The position numbers and the translations under genes are program-made. The notes under the pieces are model-generated. The model was not told the DNA's origin and did no database searches. It worked only from the letters and a program-made list of their open reading frames with translations. A DNA stretch of 64,000 bases from Primula veris (Eukaryota; Streptophyta; Magnoliopsida; Ericales; Primulaceae): positions 3,665,501-3,729,500 of the forward strand of contig OY821741.1 of the NCBI GenBank assembly GCA_963682055.1. Reading direction: 5' to 3'. This document shows, one piece after another, positions 33,618 to 46,024 of this stretch; the stretch's first letter is position 1; every line of letters starts with the position of its first letter.

Positions 33618-35462
33618 TGTCACGCCCCAAAATCCATAGAACACGAACATCGAGGCATGACCTTTTTAAAACAAAAGGAAAGAGAACCTGTTGGTACGAA
33701 ATTTAAAAAAAATTTTAAAAGAAAACATTTGCGAGCTAAAGGAACAATTAACGGATAAATAAAAAAGTTTGCCAAACGCGGCTACAAGATAATAAAATAA
33801 ACGAATGTAAATTGCCCGTAGGCTACAACCTCAAAATGAACTAAGTAAAAAGGAAGCGACTAAAGAAGCCCCGAACCCATGCGATACCGCGCTAATGCAC
33901 CTAGCCAACGCCTCAACCTAATTTGTACCTGAAAGACAAAAATTGTAACGGTGAGTCCCACGCACATAACTAGACGGGACGGCACAACAACACCGTCACT
34001 CCATCCCATAAATGCAAGAACTCACAAATTCTACAACTACGATAATCGACGTATAAAAAGAAATATAATGACATTCTACAACGGGATAAATTAAATAAAT
34101 TAAATAACATCAACACACATCTATAGCATACATGGACCTCTCACGCCACCTACCCCGGTCCGTAAGGTAGGTCATTCCCTATCCCTTCGGCCGTCTTCTG
34201 TCCCCGGAATTAGGGAGAGACAGAGACCATTGCAACATAAAAGTAGATTTATAGTGCGCACTTGGACCTCTCACGCCACTCGCCCCAGTCTGTAAGACGA
34301 GTCATTCCCTATCCCTTCGGCCATCTTCTGTCTCCGGAATTAGGGAGAGACAGAGACCATTGCTAACATAAAAATAAATAGTGCACACTGGGACCTTTAA
34401 CGCCACTCGCCCCGGTCCGTAAGACGAGTCATTCCCTATCCCCTCGGCTGTCTTCTGTCCCCGGAATTAGGGAGAGACAGAGACCATTGCCACTACAGCT
34501 AAATCACAAGGCCTCGGCCAATAATATAAATCCATGCAAATAACACATTCTCATACTACCAACATTCTCAAACGTCACTATAACGTCAATCAACATAACA
34601 CATAACCATATGTACTAAATTCGCAACTAGCCAAACAACTTCAATAACGTAAAATCCCATTCGGGCATTTTAACAAACACCTTGTATGCACAATCTAAAA
34701 CTCATCTCTTTTCAACAATATTTTACTCAATTCTATCAACAACCATAATAACATATATTTAACGCATAAAACATGCAAACCCATCAATATTCTCATCAAT
34801 CCAAAATTTATATATCTAAGGTCTTAACCTCTACCATTCAAATAAATGGAATTAAAAGTGTAGCAACTAACCCAATTAACAATATAAGAACATAATTGAT
34901 ATAAAAGGCAAAAACCCCCAATTTATAATAAACGTAAAACCTAATCCTAACATACACCCTCGTCTAGTCGCAATGGATAACCCCCGTTACCTTAGCGCGT
35001 AGAGGAGATGCTCCCGGTATGAGCCCGCTAATGTTGGTTTCTTTTTCCTCTTCTTCTTCTTCTTCTTTTTCTCTCTTTCTCTCTCTTCTTCTCTCTTCTT
35101 CTCTCTTCTTCTCTCTTTACTGATTTTTTTGCTTTTGAAAAGTGGCTGGAAAGTGTTTATAAAAGCTGTTTTGAGATAGTTTGTGGTAACGAATTATTTG
35201 GTCCCCAAAGTTCTAAAAGTTAACTCTTAATCCAAAAATATAGTTTTACTACTCAAAAATACAAATCTTAAGAAATAAATCTATTGGGTCCTTTTTATTA
35301 GTAAAATTAGTAACAGGTTTTAAAAATAAAGCTTTTCGGAAGAGTTTCGGTTTTTGGCTAAAAATTAGTCGAGTGACCGGTTTTTGGTAAAATTTTGTAT
35401 AAAACGTTTTTGGATAAATTAAATCATAAATAAAACCATTTATAAAAATACGGGATGTTACA
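33618..35462 (-). repeat. 5' LTR of Gypsy element, copy 2
   Basis: 1,845 bp, same termini as the other LTR. Its distal third (from the CT tract on) matches the copy 3 LTR at 58522-60366 better than it matches its own partner at 25467-27311. Element transcription would start here on the minus strand. Confidence 0.95.
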
Positions 35463-35752
35463 TCTGTTATTTATGCATTCGTGTTCCATTTTTCGTAATA
35501 ACATTAGTATCACTACTTTTATGGACAATTGAGCACATCAGATTTTTTTTATATGGTTACAATAAAAATTTGCGCTCTTCCCCGCCTCAGTGATGAAAAC
35601 CATTTATCCTGTATAAGATAATTTAATATATTTTGGCATATTAGGTTTTTAAACTGTAATTTAAGATTAGATATATTCAAGCTTAATGAAATGCTTGAAT
35701 CTGTGAAAGAATACTTATTTTTGCAAACTGCTATATTTAAGCTGGTTTTGAC

Positions 35753-36243
35753 CTCTGTTTTAAAATTCGCGCTACGTATACGTAGCGCGAAATAGCGCTT
35801 TTTTGGTAAAAGATGCAACGAAAAATCACGATTTTGGGTGGAATTGCGCTAAAATCGCGCTATAGGGGACCAAAAGCGCAAAAAACGCGAAATTCTGGAC
35901 CAAAAGCGTAAATAGCGAGTTAAAAAAAAAACAGCGGATCTAAATAAATAATATATATTGTGTAATTTTCATAAAAGTGTTTGCAGTCCAAATGGTTAAG
36001 ACAGAGCTGTAATTTTCAGCAGACCCAAGTTCGAAACTCAGCAACAACATTTTTTTTTTGATTTTTTTTTATTACTATCTAATATAACTATACATTTTTT
36101 TTTTTGTTATATATTCTAAAGTTTAGTGCATATTTAGGCAAAAACAAAATACACCGCAAAGCGCTATATAGCAACGCTATTAGCGCTTTTAGCGTTTCTC
36201 TCGAAAAAACGCTACGATAGCGATAACGCTATTTAAAACACTG
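35753..36243. mobile_element. hAT-like MITE inserted in copy 2 only
   Basis: 491 bp flanked by 8-bp duplications gttttgac (35745-35752 and 36244-36251), which occur once in copy 1. Ends read CTCTGTTTTAAA and, inverted, CAGTGTTTTAAA. CAGTG and an 8-bp duplication fit hAT elements. Subterminal DNA is crowded with gcgct, agcgc and cgctat motifs in both orientations. No transposase. Mutator-type is less likely given the duplication length. Confidence 0.75.
35983..36072 (+). other. tRNA-like or SINE-like segment within the MITE
   Basis: A tRNA-like block has an A-box-like aatggttaagacag (about 35991-36004), a B-box-like gttcgaaac (36029-36037) about 30 bp on, and then runs of ten or more T. This layout is that of an RNA polymerase III internal promoter with terminator, as in tRNA-derived SINEs. 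Matches to the box consensus are imperfect. Confidence 0.4.
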
Positions 36244-36370
36244 GTTTTGACCAATTTAGGTGTTCTAAAAGACTGATAAGCTAAAAAAAAAATCGTTGGA
36301 ATCATTGTAATCTATACAAAACTTTTAAACAATAAGATTACAAGAATTTGTTAATTCCTGAACTACTCTA

Positions 36371-39300
36371 TTACAAGTGAATATAATGGCTCATATTTCT
36401 ACAAAAATCTTTGCTCCTCAGCTTCATGAGAGCTTTTCGTTCAACTCGCCTTATCCACTCTTTGCTCACACGAAAAAGCCGTCCGATCTCTTCTAGTGAC
36501 TTGCGCTGATGATCACCGAGTCCGAACCTGAGGACCAAAACTCGTCTCTCTGTCGGTTCAAGTGTGTTTAAAATATAATAAATCTCTTTTATCATATGTT
36601 GCCTCATCACTGTATCTTCAGGGCGATTAATTGACTTATCTAGTGTAAACTCCTGCACCAAATTACCCATATATATATATATATAAAAAAGTAATTGAAT
36701 CAAATTTTGATATAGTATTTGGTTTGATCAAGTAATTGCTTCACGAAATCTGTTTTTAAACTACTTATAAAAGCAGTTCTCAGTTTCATAAAAAAAGGTT
36801 ACGTTGTTTATCTTAAAGTAAACAAAAATACAAGACAATGAAGTGTTTTTTCATTATTGACAATGAAGAGAAGAAAAAGAAGCTTTTCAAAATTTATATA
36901 GCTATTTGAAAGAAGTAGAAATAGATTTAAGAATGAACTGTTTTTCATTTGTACCAAAAACAATTATATGCTTCTATTATTATTAATATCAGTATCACCA
37001 AACTAATTCTAAAAACAGTTCAACATAATCAAAATACTTGATTATAGTGTCAAGATACAAAAAGTATGATAGTTATGAACTATTGGGATATGTGAAAAAA
37101 AATCAAGAGGATAAATTATGAGTGACATACCAAAATCTTTGCACTAAGAGAATCCCCCATCTTCTGATCAAGAGAACCAACAACTCTCGAGCATTTACTT
37201 GCAGCGTTTATTTTAGCTAATTTTAATCCGGTAAACTTGGCAATTTCATCATCACTTACATACTTCCCGTGGCTCCCATTTAGTGTCTTCCGAGCTTTAT
37301 ATATCTGATTTATTGCCTTGCTTAAAGCAAACTGCCTCATAATTGAATCATAAAAAAAATCTATAAAAATGCTTGCTCGAGAATATATAAAACAATTCAG
37401 AACTCATTTGAAATAAACTTACAGGAATTCGAACACCTCTAGAGTGTTGTGTCACGAACATCGACATTGATTTTCGTATCCAGTATTGAACATAAGTCGA
37501 GAATCTGTAACCCCTTGTCGGATCAAACCTTATGGCACCTTGCAGAACCCCAATATTACCTGCCTGTGAATTTTTAAAAGAAAAGATTATTGAGTAGACC
37601 CGTATGTTAAGATAATCGAGAACAACCACTATTTTTGTAAAATTAATGCGCCCTATTCCCGTTATGATCATTAATCAAGCATAGTTTTTCTAGAAAAAAC
37701 ATGATGTAAGAGACTCTTTCCAGTGTTCTGGTCCACCAAGTTACTTGGCAGCTCCAGCTTTATATACCAGAGTAAGGAAAGTTTTCCGTATCAATCTAAC
37801 ACCCCAACTATAATGATTTTTTGATTCTGTTACACTGAATTACCGTATTAAAATTACCGAGATACTCATGAATTATGGTTGTTTAGTGGAATTGAAAAAA
37901 ACGTGCAAGTTATAAGGGTACTCGAAAATGTACTTAAATGGACAGAAAACTGTAGTTGAATAGCAATTCAAAAAAATTATAGACCGATGTTTACAATTGT
38001 CATTATGTAATAGTTGAGTTTAGTTCCTAAACGTTATGAAAATAAAAACAATAAGGAAAATGAGATACACGAAAAGTCATTACATTCTTGCATTTGCAGT
38101 CGAACAGAAAGTGGAGGCAAGTATGTCTTATGATTTTATTTAAAATATCGAAGTTACAGGGGTAATATGCGAAGTTAATCAGAACATAGATTTTACTGAC
38201 CTGAATTATATCTTCGAACCCAATCCCAGGCCCTCGATAATTTCTTGCAATAAACAAAACCAAAGAACGTGTACTTCTTAATAGCTCGTCTCTACAATAC
38301 CAACCAAAATGTAATTTTCGTTGTAATACCTTTACATCTACCCCGGCAGCTTTTGCCCAGCTACTAAAGGTGGCAACTCGACCCGTTTCTTGTTCTAAGA
38401 TCATTCTTATATTTTCTAAATCGTCAATCATCTGCAGCATTATGAAATAACGGATCAGAAGTTTTTAATTACTCTAGAGATGATAAGCCTAGAATAAGGA
38501 ATTAAAACTTAAAAGAGAGTAATAATACCACGTAGATATTCCCCCTTTTCAGTTGTACTTTGTTTAGTTTGTTTTATTAACCCGACTATTTTTTCTTAGC
38601 TTGAGAAAATCATGCATTAGTATTTAGCAGTAAATCTTAATAGACTACACAAGTTCAAGTTGAGATTGCTCGAGAACCACAATTTAGCATATAGGATTCA
38701 GAACTAATCATAACCCTTAAGTTTATTACCCCTTCAAATCGCAATTGACAAATATCTGACCTTTATTAAGCAATGAAATCCAAACCAGACCGGAAAAAGA
38801 GTAAGCAAACAACCTTAACTCCTTTTGACATTTCGGTCTCATTTTTTGCAATGATCAGTCTTCCGTTTTTAGAGTTCGTTTTTCTTCTTGTGGAAGAGAA
38901 ATCACATTTTTTCTCAATCGATTCATCAGGCATTGAAAGCATTGAAGCTTTCATCGTTGCTCTCTCTCGTCTCAAATTTCTCGCTTCCTTTTTCATAGAC
39001 CTTACTATAGTCTTCTGAACAACAACAAGTTTCTGAGTTAAGGTATCACATAATTCAAGCTTTGAAGAGTTGTTAAGGGTTCTCGATAGGCACATGTGGA
39101 ACAACTGTAGAGCTCCAAGTCTTTCTAGTTGCTGCAAAATACTCCGTTCCAATATTGCCACATCAGAATCTGTAGAAATAGATTCTAACTTGTCGACACT
39201 TTCCATCAATAACCCAAAATATGATGGATTCTTCTTTGGTGAACTTGGCTGGGTTTCATAAATGTTTGGACTCTATATTATAAGGATCACGATCATGATC

Positions 39301-40294
39301 ATAATTAATTAGGCTACAAATATAATCGAGAAAAAGCTTTGATAAAGAAAAAGGGGCTAACCTGTGACCCTTCCATTAATGAGTAATCATTTTCTAAAAT
39401 TAGTGATGCAGAGGAACATATATATGCTTTCGGAAGATCGTTGGAAACATTTTCATTTTGCAAGGAACTACCGAAAGAAGAAGATAACCTGGCCGAGTCA
39501 TAAGAACTCGCCCTTCCTCTAGCTGCATTAGTAAGATTGAGATAAAATAAGGATACAAGAGCAGAAAGCAGAGAAAAAAGAAAATTGGATATAGCATTGT
39601 TTGGAAATAAATTACTCGCAACTATGAGAGACGCTCGATAACAAAATATTTCACCAATTCAAGAGGAAGTCTAATTTAATAAATAATGAAATGCTTACAT
39701 GGCTAGAAGCCACAATGTAAGGTCAGTTTCGGATAGGTTCGCGATACTCAACCACGCTTTACACAAAACATCCAATTTACATCACTTATTATGCCTTTGC
39801 GAGATGTAGACAGAGTTCTTATCACTCGAGTACGGTTCTTGTTACTTTTTTGCATAATTTGAATTGGAATTGTAATGTAAGCTAATTTGTTTGGTAATAA
39901 AGGAAAACTCTCTGGACACAATTATATTCAGAATCGAATTTTAATTACTAGATATCAAATATGAACTACCGGCCATGATATTTCTTTGCCCTTATAACCT
40001 GGGAAACTAAAAGAGCTATAGATAAAGGCTTGTTTGGCTGTAGCTTATAGGAAATCCAGTCTTATCATTCAAGTTTTAATATTGTCCAACCAAAGAAACA
40101 ACAATTTATCTAAAAAAATTAAAACAAACAAGTTGTGCTTAGTACTACACTAGAATAAAAAAACAGTATTGAATAAGCAAATGAGAAGATGAATATGACT
40201 TACATAAATAAGGCAAATAAGAGGAAGATTTAGTGATGAAATGTGAGTTTAATGGAGAACCAAATTTGAGGTTTAACTTAAACCTCAAACCCAT
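36371..40294 (-). CDS. SIG1: Plastid RNA polymerase sigma factor, SIG1-type, copy 2
   Basis: A complete duplicate of the copy 1 gene with the same seven exons: 40294-40204, 39522-39362, 39272-38814, 38431-38201, 37563-37423, 37331-37131 and 36652-36371, 521 codons. All splice sites are kept and no stop is seen, so both copies look functional. Five residues differ from copy 1: Glu at 74, one Ser-to-Leu and one Glu-to-Ala in exon 3, Lys at 479 beside the region 4.2 helix-turn-helix, and Lys at 509 near the C-terminus. Two of these add positive charge close to the -35-recognition region. The 3' end now lies about 0.9 kb from a Gypsy LTR. Confidence 0.88.
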
Positions 40295-40391
40295 AGCAAG
40301 TTTCCATCAAATGGTAGCCAAGATAGGATATAAAAAAGAAGAATAAGAATTAAGAGATATATTTTTAATATATTACTATATATATATATAT

Positions 40392-42043
40392 ATGTAGCTC
40401 TCAACCACTGATTCCCCATCTTTTTTCCATCAAAGTACATCATTCTTATCTATGAAGGTCTTAGCTTTATTCCCGTGCAAATCGGAAGGCATAGATAGAT
40501 TGTTAGATTAAGGTCACCTGAGGAGTAACTCGGTAATTTCGTCTTGAAAAAAAGTTCAAAATAGCTTATTTTTCTACTTCATATTTTAGTTTAAGTTTGC
40601 ATACTACAGTACTTCAGCTGCAGCTCATCAGCCAAATAATAAGAATCAATTATATACATAGACATATATGTGAACAAGTTTAATGCTTGCTCATTTTATG
40701 GTACTCTGATTACTGAGGACCTAGTATGAAGTTTAGAAAACTGGCTTAATTGATTGTAAGGATTAGTAACAGATAGAGGCTCATCGAAGCTTCGGGGACA
40801 ATATGATTCTAACTGAAAATCTGCAGTAAATTAAAACAATACAAAATTTTCTTAAAAAAAAAAAGTAGCAATTTCAGGTCGATTCACAAATTTGGGTTTA
40901 ATCATTAGGTTTTCCACTTTTCTCTTCCTGTTGTGCCTTAATCATAATCATTAGGTTATGAGCCAACATACAGATTGGGGGAGCATCATAAAAAACATAA
41001 CAAACTTGTCTAATAAAGACTTAATCCCGCACTCGTGCTTGATTCAATTATGGAAAGCCGTTGAAATTGATTCCAAAGTTTTCCTCACCACTGAGCCGTT
41101 TTATAGTTGTTTATTGTGATTTTAAATAAATGATAGAGCTAATATCATATCATATCATATAATATCATTATACTATTAATATAAGCAAACCCAAGAAAAG
41201 TTGAGGCTACCCAATTTTGCTCAATTTTTCCAAAAATACACTCGTTCTATTTTAATAATTACCAATATACATAATCTAATTAATTAACTATTTGTCCTCA
41301 CTATATTTTCCTAATTACGGATATACCATCAATTAATTAACAATTCGTTTTGACCTCTATAACTATAATAAATGATAACAAATCTTAATATTATGTTACA
41401 AATAAAATATATTACGAGATTTATGTCATTACGCGTCTCACACGCAACGCGTGGGTAAATTTTACTAGTATATATATATATATATGTGTGTGTGTGTAGT
41501 GGGAGTTTAAAATCCTACTTGGACAAGTTTTAACAATCAAAAACTCAACAATACCATTTAATATGCCAACAATCTATAACTCTTTGTAAAGGCAATGGGT
41601 GAGCCAAAACAATAATATTATCTATTTATAATAGTCGTTTCTATAACTAAAAATCCAAAGTAGTAAATATAACAATGATTTATTACAAAAATAGTCATCA
41701 ACTTGTTTAATTGAAATAAACTCATAGACATTGACAATAATTTACCCAAATCCCAGAGGTGTTTAGTATATAGTAATAACCTTATTTGGTTAGTTTGAGA
41801 GCCAAGCCATTTTATTTAGTTTTGTTACATAAAACATAAAAAGGATAATATTCCACTTGATATATATATTATCATACATGGACTCAACGGCTAAGCCTTG
41901 AAGTGAAGATATTGAAGAATTTAATACTATCACCAGTTGTAGTTATTTCCTAATACATTCATTCAAAAGAAAATTGATCACACTGATTCAAGGAAAGGGA
42001 AAAAGATAAAGACACGGAGGCGAAGAAGAGATTTTAGGATCAC
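40392..42043. other. AT-rich intergenic region, copy 2
   Basis: Counterpart of 7767-9415 with the Helitron-like element and microsatellite and scattered single-base differences. No exon was recognised. Confidence 0.6.
41165..41468 (+). mobile_element. Small non-autonomous Helitron-like element, copy 2
   Basis: Same termini as in copy 1: A|TC start, hairpin cacgc-aac-gcgtg, CTAG|T end. It was already in the unit before duplication. Confidence 0.6.
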
Positions 42044-42347
42044 CTTGGTCGTGTTGTTCATGACCGGAGGTCCAGAAAATACGGCCCACGAAATACCCAT
42101 CTCGCTGAATATCAAGATATTGCAGATTCCTTTTCTTAACATATTCTCGAAAACTCTCGGGAAAATGATCTTCATACTTATCATCATAAAGACTATACCA
42201 ATTTTCATCAATGGAACTCAAAATATCAGCAATACCTGGAGAAAATGCCTCGGGAATTGTCAAATATTCAGGTAAAAAATCTTCAAGATCATTGTTAAGA
42301 TCTCCAAAAAAACTATCACCATTAACTTTAAAAAATGCATTCATCAT
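42044..42347 (-). pseudogene. Orphan NLP-like first exon, copy 2
   Basis: The translation is identical to the copy 1 orphan exon (ATG at 42347, donor after 42044). Downstream on this strand there are again no GAF, RWP-RK or PB1 exons before the SIG1 promoter. Confidence 0.5.
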
Positions 42348-44421
42348 CCTTGCTTAAACAAGAAATTTTATAAATTGTAAAGAAAAAATTCGGAGCTGAT
42401 TTTCAAAAACTAGAGAGTTTAAACAAATCAAAGGGCTCAGCACAAGAGCAACTTCAATGGTGTTTGGGGTTTAAAAGGATCAAAAATGAGTGGATATAGA
42501 ATAATAGATGTAAGAAAAGGACATGTTGTTGACTTTTTGAACCGTTTACTAGTTCTCTTGAACCCTTTTTGAACCTTTTAGTTTTTTTCTTTATGTTATG
42601 GGCCTTATTCTTTGGAAAATGCTGTGAAATTGTTAAATTGGAGCTGGTCCAATTTGTGATCTATTTAATATGAGCCATTCTACTTATATATTATCATTTC
42701 TTTCAGGACATTTACCGTATGTGCTTTCTGTAACACTTTTTTTTTTCTTTTTTTGAAAAGTTTGTAACACTTCTCTCGCAAAGAGAAATTATATATAACC
42801 ATGCATTTTTCACTCGCAAAGAGAAATTACAACTAACACACAAGTTACTAGTTAAACGGATCATATTTGCAGAAGCCAGGAAGCCAATAATACCGGCATT
42901 CCCGTACAGGATAAAGAAAAGCAACCTCGAAAACATAGAGAAATGAAACTAATGTTGGTCAATTGCAATAAGATATAGAGGAAAAGCAGTATTGATCAGT
43001 GTAATGAGCGCTAGGAGATTTCAATAATTTTCGCTGATGGGAAAAAAATATTCTTAAAAGAATATTTTGCTCCTGAATATTGACTGTTGTTTTGCTCCTG
43101 CCTGATATTAGGGCCGAGGCTAAAGAGCTTCTTCTACAATTTCGTGACAGTAAATTACGATAATTTATACTGTATAATTTACCACCATTAAGATGTTGCC
43201 TCTGAAACTCTTAAATTAAAAGTATCCCAGTATAGTGATTAGTGTATTACAAAAGTGACGCGTTTTTTTTTAAAGTAATCTGGTTTTAAATTTTAATCAG
43301 TCCCTGTGTCTTAAGTTATTGTTTCTTAAGTTCTTAACGTACTCTTAAACTCAAGCATTAGATGCAAATCCAAAAAAACATATTATGAACAATTTATCTG
43401 ACAAATAGAACAATCCGAGATCCTTTAGATAAAATATCAGAATCTTGCCTCAATCCAAGTTAACATAATCACCAGGTCATGCCCGACTTTGCTATTGATG
43501 AACTGCTAAATATATTACATTTAGTAAACACACAACTACACACAGGAAAGTTAATGTTTAGATTCTGGACTTATCAGAGAAAACTCGGTTTTTGTGTAAT
43601 TTTTTAGTCATTGGTATATATCGATATAGCATCTTCGACATACATCATTGATCAGTTTCTTGTGCCATGGGTACTCTTTATTACTTTACTCATTTGTATT
43701 ATTTCCAAATTCTAAACATTGTTTAAAACCAATTTAGAATTCTTATAAATGCCTTTTAACACCAAGACAGCTGCTTTAAGTTGTGGTGTTTCATGTTAGG
43801 GATTGAGTTGTGTCAAAACAAAGTCACTAAAACATCTAACTGGTTCAGTATGATATGATCACTGGTTTTCTTAGAGAACCTTGCAAGTCAAGGTTTGTGG
43901 TTTTAGAAATTTATGTTGCTAAGGCTTTTGCTTATACACATGTACACGAGGATTAGTTGATCTTAAGTTGAAATTTTGGTATAAACTCATTATGATCCTT
44001 GTAGCAATTTACTAGATGATGTTATAATGAGTATATCTCATGATTTTAGCAATCTAGATTATCCTAGTGGCAGAACGAGGATTTGATTATGGATGAGGCG
44101 GAATTACTTGTTTATGATATTTTTTTGAAATTATATTGGGGCTGAAATGCTATATATAACAGTCAATTTTTCAGTAAAATACATGGAAAAAGTTCGGATT
44201 TTTCTCATCATGGGTTCTTATGGTACCTAGCTAGTTCTTCCTCTTGGGCTATTAAACTTAGAATGGTTACTTTGAAAAAAAAATAAAAAATAAGAATGGT
44301 TCATTAAAAGTGTTTTCCGTTTTCGTAAAGAATTCTAGCTTTACATGATATTATAAATTTGGCGAGCTTATATGTAAATGTTTGTCTAAGTAAGAAGTTT
44401 TTTGTAATTACGGAAATGCAG
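42348..44421. other. Gene-poor AT-rich region, copy 2
   Basis: Counterpart of 9720-11793 with few substitutions. No exon was recognised. Confidence 0.5.
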
Positions 44422-44765
44422 ATTCTGGTCAAACTTTTTCTACTGATTCCGGCCAAACCGCTTCTACCGTAATAGAACCTGGTGGCTTAGCTCTAACAGC
44501 GGCGAATGAAACTCTTGTGACAATAAAGGCAAAATATGGAAATGTTTTTATTGAATTTCCGCTAACTGCTTCTTCGGGGCAAGATTTGTTCAATCTGAAA
44601 GTATGGGTGAGGCAGAAATTAAATTCAAGAAACTACACTATTCAATATCGAGATAAAGATGATGACTTGATCTCAGTATTTTGAGATGATGACCTGCATG
44701 ATTTCATATCTAGCTCAACATCAATAGGAAAGAAAACTTTATTAATGTTTCTTGAAAAAAAAAAG
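44422..44765 (+). pseudogene. PB1-domain pseudogene with in-frame stop, copy 2
   Basis: Same reading as copy 1, with the TGA in the acidic motif at 44682-44684. The coding part shows no repair of the stop. Confidence 0.75.
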
Positions 44766-45411
44766 TATTTTGAGTTATTTATTTTCCCGAGCTCCCTCTT
44801 AGTGGCTCTGTAATGTCACATGTAAACATCTTAAAAATGTCCTCACTTATTAATTTTTGGGTCACACGCTTTCGTGTGTTTATCACAACCTCTCTCACAA
44901 TGAAATGAATCGCGTGTTTAGGCGTATCGAGTGCTAAGTATCGTCCAAGATTTTTAATTTGGCAATAACACAAATCACTTAACTTAATTTCCCAAAATTA
45001 GCTTTGTCGTTTGCATTTTGTGGGAGAGGATTCGTTCCGGACCATTTTTTGCGTCTTTAATTTTATGGAGAAACTTGCTGTTTGGTCTATAATGAGCAAG
45101 AGAGATCAAAGTTTAGGTGTATCATAAATGAAATCCGAAGTTCCATATTTATTTATAATGAAATCTGACATTCCATATTGTACTAAAACAGTTTGACAAT
45201 TTACACAAATGAGAGGTTTGATCAGGTAAAATTGGATGATATGGAGCATTTTATAATCAATAGTAGCAATTGATGAAAAACTTCTAAAAGTGTGGTTGAT
45301 ACTTGATACTAAACTTTGTTGTGTTTAATTTTATCCACTTATGCTACCTTTTGTAAAAGATTGATGCAATTTTAAATGGTGCAAAAGTCAACTTATAATC
45401 AAATTATGGTA

Positions 45412-45647
45412 CTCGCTCCGTTCCCAATTAATTGTTTACTACGAAACTACGTGTAATTTTGACCGACCAATAACTTGTATCAAAATTATCGGAATGAAAA
45501 TTTTCAAAAGTTAATCATATAGTTCAAACATTAAATTATGTAATTTAGTTTTGAAAACTTTTCATTTCGACAATTTTGATACATGTTATAATCCGATCAA
45601 AATTGCACGTAATTTCGTAAATGACAATTAATTGGGAACGGAGAGAG
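45412..45647. mobile_element. Stowaway-like foldback MITE, copy 2
   Basis: Same 236-bp foldback element with ctccgttcccaattaattg ends as in copy 1, so it predates the duplication. Confidence 0.75.
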
Positions 45648-46024
45648 CAGAGAGAGTAGTATGTTTTAGTTTTTTTACCGAGTGTAAATAAATAATCTCT
45701 CGGTTAAGATTATCTCGCGGTGGCGATAGACATCACTCCTAAGGAACACTGCTATTGCAGAGGCATCGCTAACATAATAACTGATAAGCACCTTTATAAT
45801 AGATCGACCTTAATTTAAGGCTTTAATCGGTTTTACAACCTTTTACTCAAATGTAGGGGAATATAGCCACAATATGAACATGCCAATCTCATCTCTAGGA
45901 AAGAAGTGATGTAAACATTTACATTACCACGAAAATTGAACACGAAAAGATAAACAATCGGTGTCAAGTTTCAGCAGAAAACACATGACCAACATAATTA
46001 AGACATTAGGTGAAACAATGATGC

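Larger units (their letters stand above)
25467..35462 (-). mobile_element. Ty3/Gypsy chromovirus LTR retrotransposon, copy 2
   Basis: This 9,996-bp element lies antisense to the GAF-PB1 gene. It has 5-bp target duplications tctgt (25462-25466 and 35463-35467), two 1,845-bp LTRs, an initiator-tRNA primer-binding site beside the right LTR and a purine tract beside the left LTR. It encodes Gag-protease, reverse transcriptase-RNase H, integrase and a chromodomain-type tail, so it is Ty3/Gypsy with integrase after RT. The chromodomain and long LTRs suggest the Tekay/Del clade. The coding region is interrupted by two frame changes and a stop, all also present in copy 3 where visible, so the element was defective before the segment was duplicated. 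Confidence 0.95.
35463..36370. other. Convergent intergenic region of copy 2, split by insertions
   Basis: It holds the right-hand target duplication of the Gypsy element (35463-35467), the continuation of the copy 1 sequence, then the 491-bp MITE, then the SIG1 3' flank. A four-base loss (tctg) occurs near 35703 against copy 1. Confidence 0.8.
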
